From Bacteroidales bacterium (GTDB lineage: Bacteria > Bacteroidota > Bacteroidia > Bacteroidales > UBA932), in assembly GCA_017502125.1 (NCBI GenBank), contig JAFVVN010000027.1:35844-99843 (forward strand): a stretch of DNA of 64,000 nt. The letters are read 5' to 3'. Position 1 is the stretch's first letter. The number at the start of each line of letters is the position of its first letter. This document shows, piece after piece, positions 63,405-64,000 of this stretch. The notes under the pieces were generated by a model, which was not told the DNA's origin, did no database searches, and was given only the letters and a program-made list of their open reading frames with translations. Made by a program: the position numbers and the translations under genes.

Positions 63405-63434
63405 GCGCCCTCCCGATGTGAATCGAGAGGGCGC
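63405..63434 (+). terminator. Orphan hairpin with T-rich tail
   Basis: GCGCCCTC pairs with GAGGGCGC, with an inner CGAT/ATCG pairing, followed by TATCTTTTATTATA on the plus strand. There is no plus-strand gene upstream to terminate within the 322-base gap 63199-63520. It may end a small RNA or act as a structural site just before the sigma-factor promoter. Confidence 0.55.
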
Positions 63435-63444
63435 TATCTTTTAT

Positions 63445-63452
63445 TATATTTG
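63445..63452 (+). promoter_or_regulatory. -7 element TATATTTG for the sigma-factor gene
   Basis: Exact TAnnTTTG match directly after the orphan hairpin, giving a leader of about 63 bases before the ATG at 63521. No TTG at the usual distance; that position lies inside the hairpin. Confidence 0.55.
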
Positions 63453-63520
63453 TAAAAAATGTTGCAAACTATGTAGTAAATCGACAACATTTGCGTCTAA
63501 TTGACAAAACTGAATCAAAA

Positions 63521-64000
63521 ATGGAATTATTGGAACAAGATTTTGCACAGGTCGTGCGAGAGCATAAAGGGACCATATATACCATCTGCTATATGTTCTC
63601 AAAAAATGAGGATGAGGCTGCCGACCTTTTCCAAGACATTCTCATCAATCTATGGAGTGGCTTTCAGAGGTTTCGTGGGGACAGCAGTCTCAATACATGG
63701 GTTTACCGTGTCAGCCTGAACACATGTATCTCGTCAGAGCGCAAGAAAAAACGCAAAGGCGAGACCGTCCCCCTCGACATGAACATCAATCTCTTTGATG
63801 ATTCGGCAGAGGACCTTAAGCAGATCAGGATGCTCCAGAGCCGCATCAGCCGTCTTGGGCCTTTCGACAGGGCCATCGTCCTGCTGTGGCTCGAGAACAT
63901 GAGCTACGACGAGATAGGGTCTATTGTCGGCATCACCGCCAAGAATGTTTCCGTACGCCTTTTCAGAATCAAGGAACAGTTGAAGAAAATGTCAGACCAG
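63521..64000 (+). CDS. ECF-type RNA polymerase sigma factor, C-terminus cut
   Basis: 160 codons are visible and no stop is reached before the edge, though typical ECF factors end near here. Region 2 is clear (NEDEAADLFQDILINLWSGF, then GDSSLNTWVYRVSLNTCIS), and region 4 shows MSYDEIGSIVGITAKNVSVR. The linker between them (about 75-105) carries a basic KKKRKGE segment. No anti-sigma factor is seen inside the window; it may lie beyond the edge. Its regulon is unknown. Confidence 0.93.
   Translation, partial: MELLEQDFAQVVREHKGTIYTICYMFSKNEDEAADLFQDILINLWSGFQRFRGDSSLNTWVYRVSLNTCISSERKKKRKGETVPLDMNINLFDDSAEDLKQIRMLQSRISRLGPFDRAIVLLWLENMSYDEIGSIVGITAKNVSVRLFRIKEQLKKMSDQ

Overview
The window looks like a chromosomal segment of a member of the Bacteroidales (Bacteroidota). 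The evidence is two SusC-type TonB-dependent receptors (one with its SusD partner), a complete Rnf operon in the Bacteroides gene order behind an RseC-like gene, many promoters with the phylum-specific -7 element TAnnTTTG (several with TTG exactly 19 bases upstream), few Shine-Dalgarno sequences, and an ECF sigma factor. Base composition is moderately GC-rich in genes with AT-rich spacers. I cannot name a genus. I see no rRNA, tRNA, CRISPR array, transposase, integrase or phage gene.

Layout. 1-867 (-): start of a SusC receptor cut by the window edge. 1182-4330 (-): YhhN-type membrane protein, lipoprotein phosphoesterase and a DUF6377-type membrane-bound regulator. 4454-5469 (+): two tandem small outer-membrane proteins. 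5676-18027 (-): a tiny helical-repeat gene, then 14 tightly packed genes read from the high end: two M23 peptidases, MerR, Nif3-like, zinc-ribbon coiled coil, dnaB, DUF3108, rseC-like, rnfBCDGEA. 18137-26421 (+): alaS, a fused LptF/LptG-type permease plus methionyl-tRNA formyltransferase, thiamine pyrophosphokinase, ilvA, ilvE. 26517-28750 (-): second LptF/LptG permease and tgt. 28843-30126 (+): nucleoside permease. 30257-32776 (-): M3 peptidase and a zinc-ribbon protein. 33143-36674 (+): ssb, pflB, pflA. 36699-37511 (-): unknown membrane protein. 37605-41505 (+): patatin, a membrane iron-sulfur protein and a Tat-exported aldo/keto reductase. 41551-51733 (-): SusC, SusD, a large lipoprotein, a subtilisin-like lipoprotein and a small lipoprotein. 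51922-54205 (-): ROK kinase and sugar permease behind a long leader. 54613-54774 (+): rubredoxin. 54838-57397 (-): acyl-CoA ligase and deoxynucleoside kinase. 57595-58281 (+): MBL hydrolase. 58709-63198 (-): nucleoside kinase and uvrA. 63521 onward (+): ECF sigma factor, cut by the edge.

Physiology. Rnf, pyruvate formate-lyase with its activase, rubredoxin and the many ferredoxin-type proteins point to an anaerobic, fermentative cell. The SusCD-peptidase cluster suggests capture of a proteinaceous or glycoprotein substrate. The ROK kinase and permease suggest sugar uptake.

Most notable observations: (i) a single 820-codon frame joining an LPS-export permease to a catalytically complete Fmt; (ii) a strong promoter about 195 bases upstream of the sugar permease, driving a leader with a GC-rich hairpin and a possible 24-residue hydrophobic microprotein; (iii) a family of GC-rich, hairpin-forming intergenic repeats, one copy of which sits inside the loop of a 19-bp terminator stem; (iv) a 145-bp tandem repeat ending at the nucleoside kinase stop codon; (v) a NapH-plus-NapG-like fusion with an internal twin-arginine segment.
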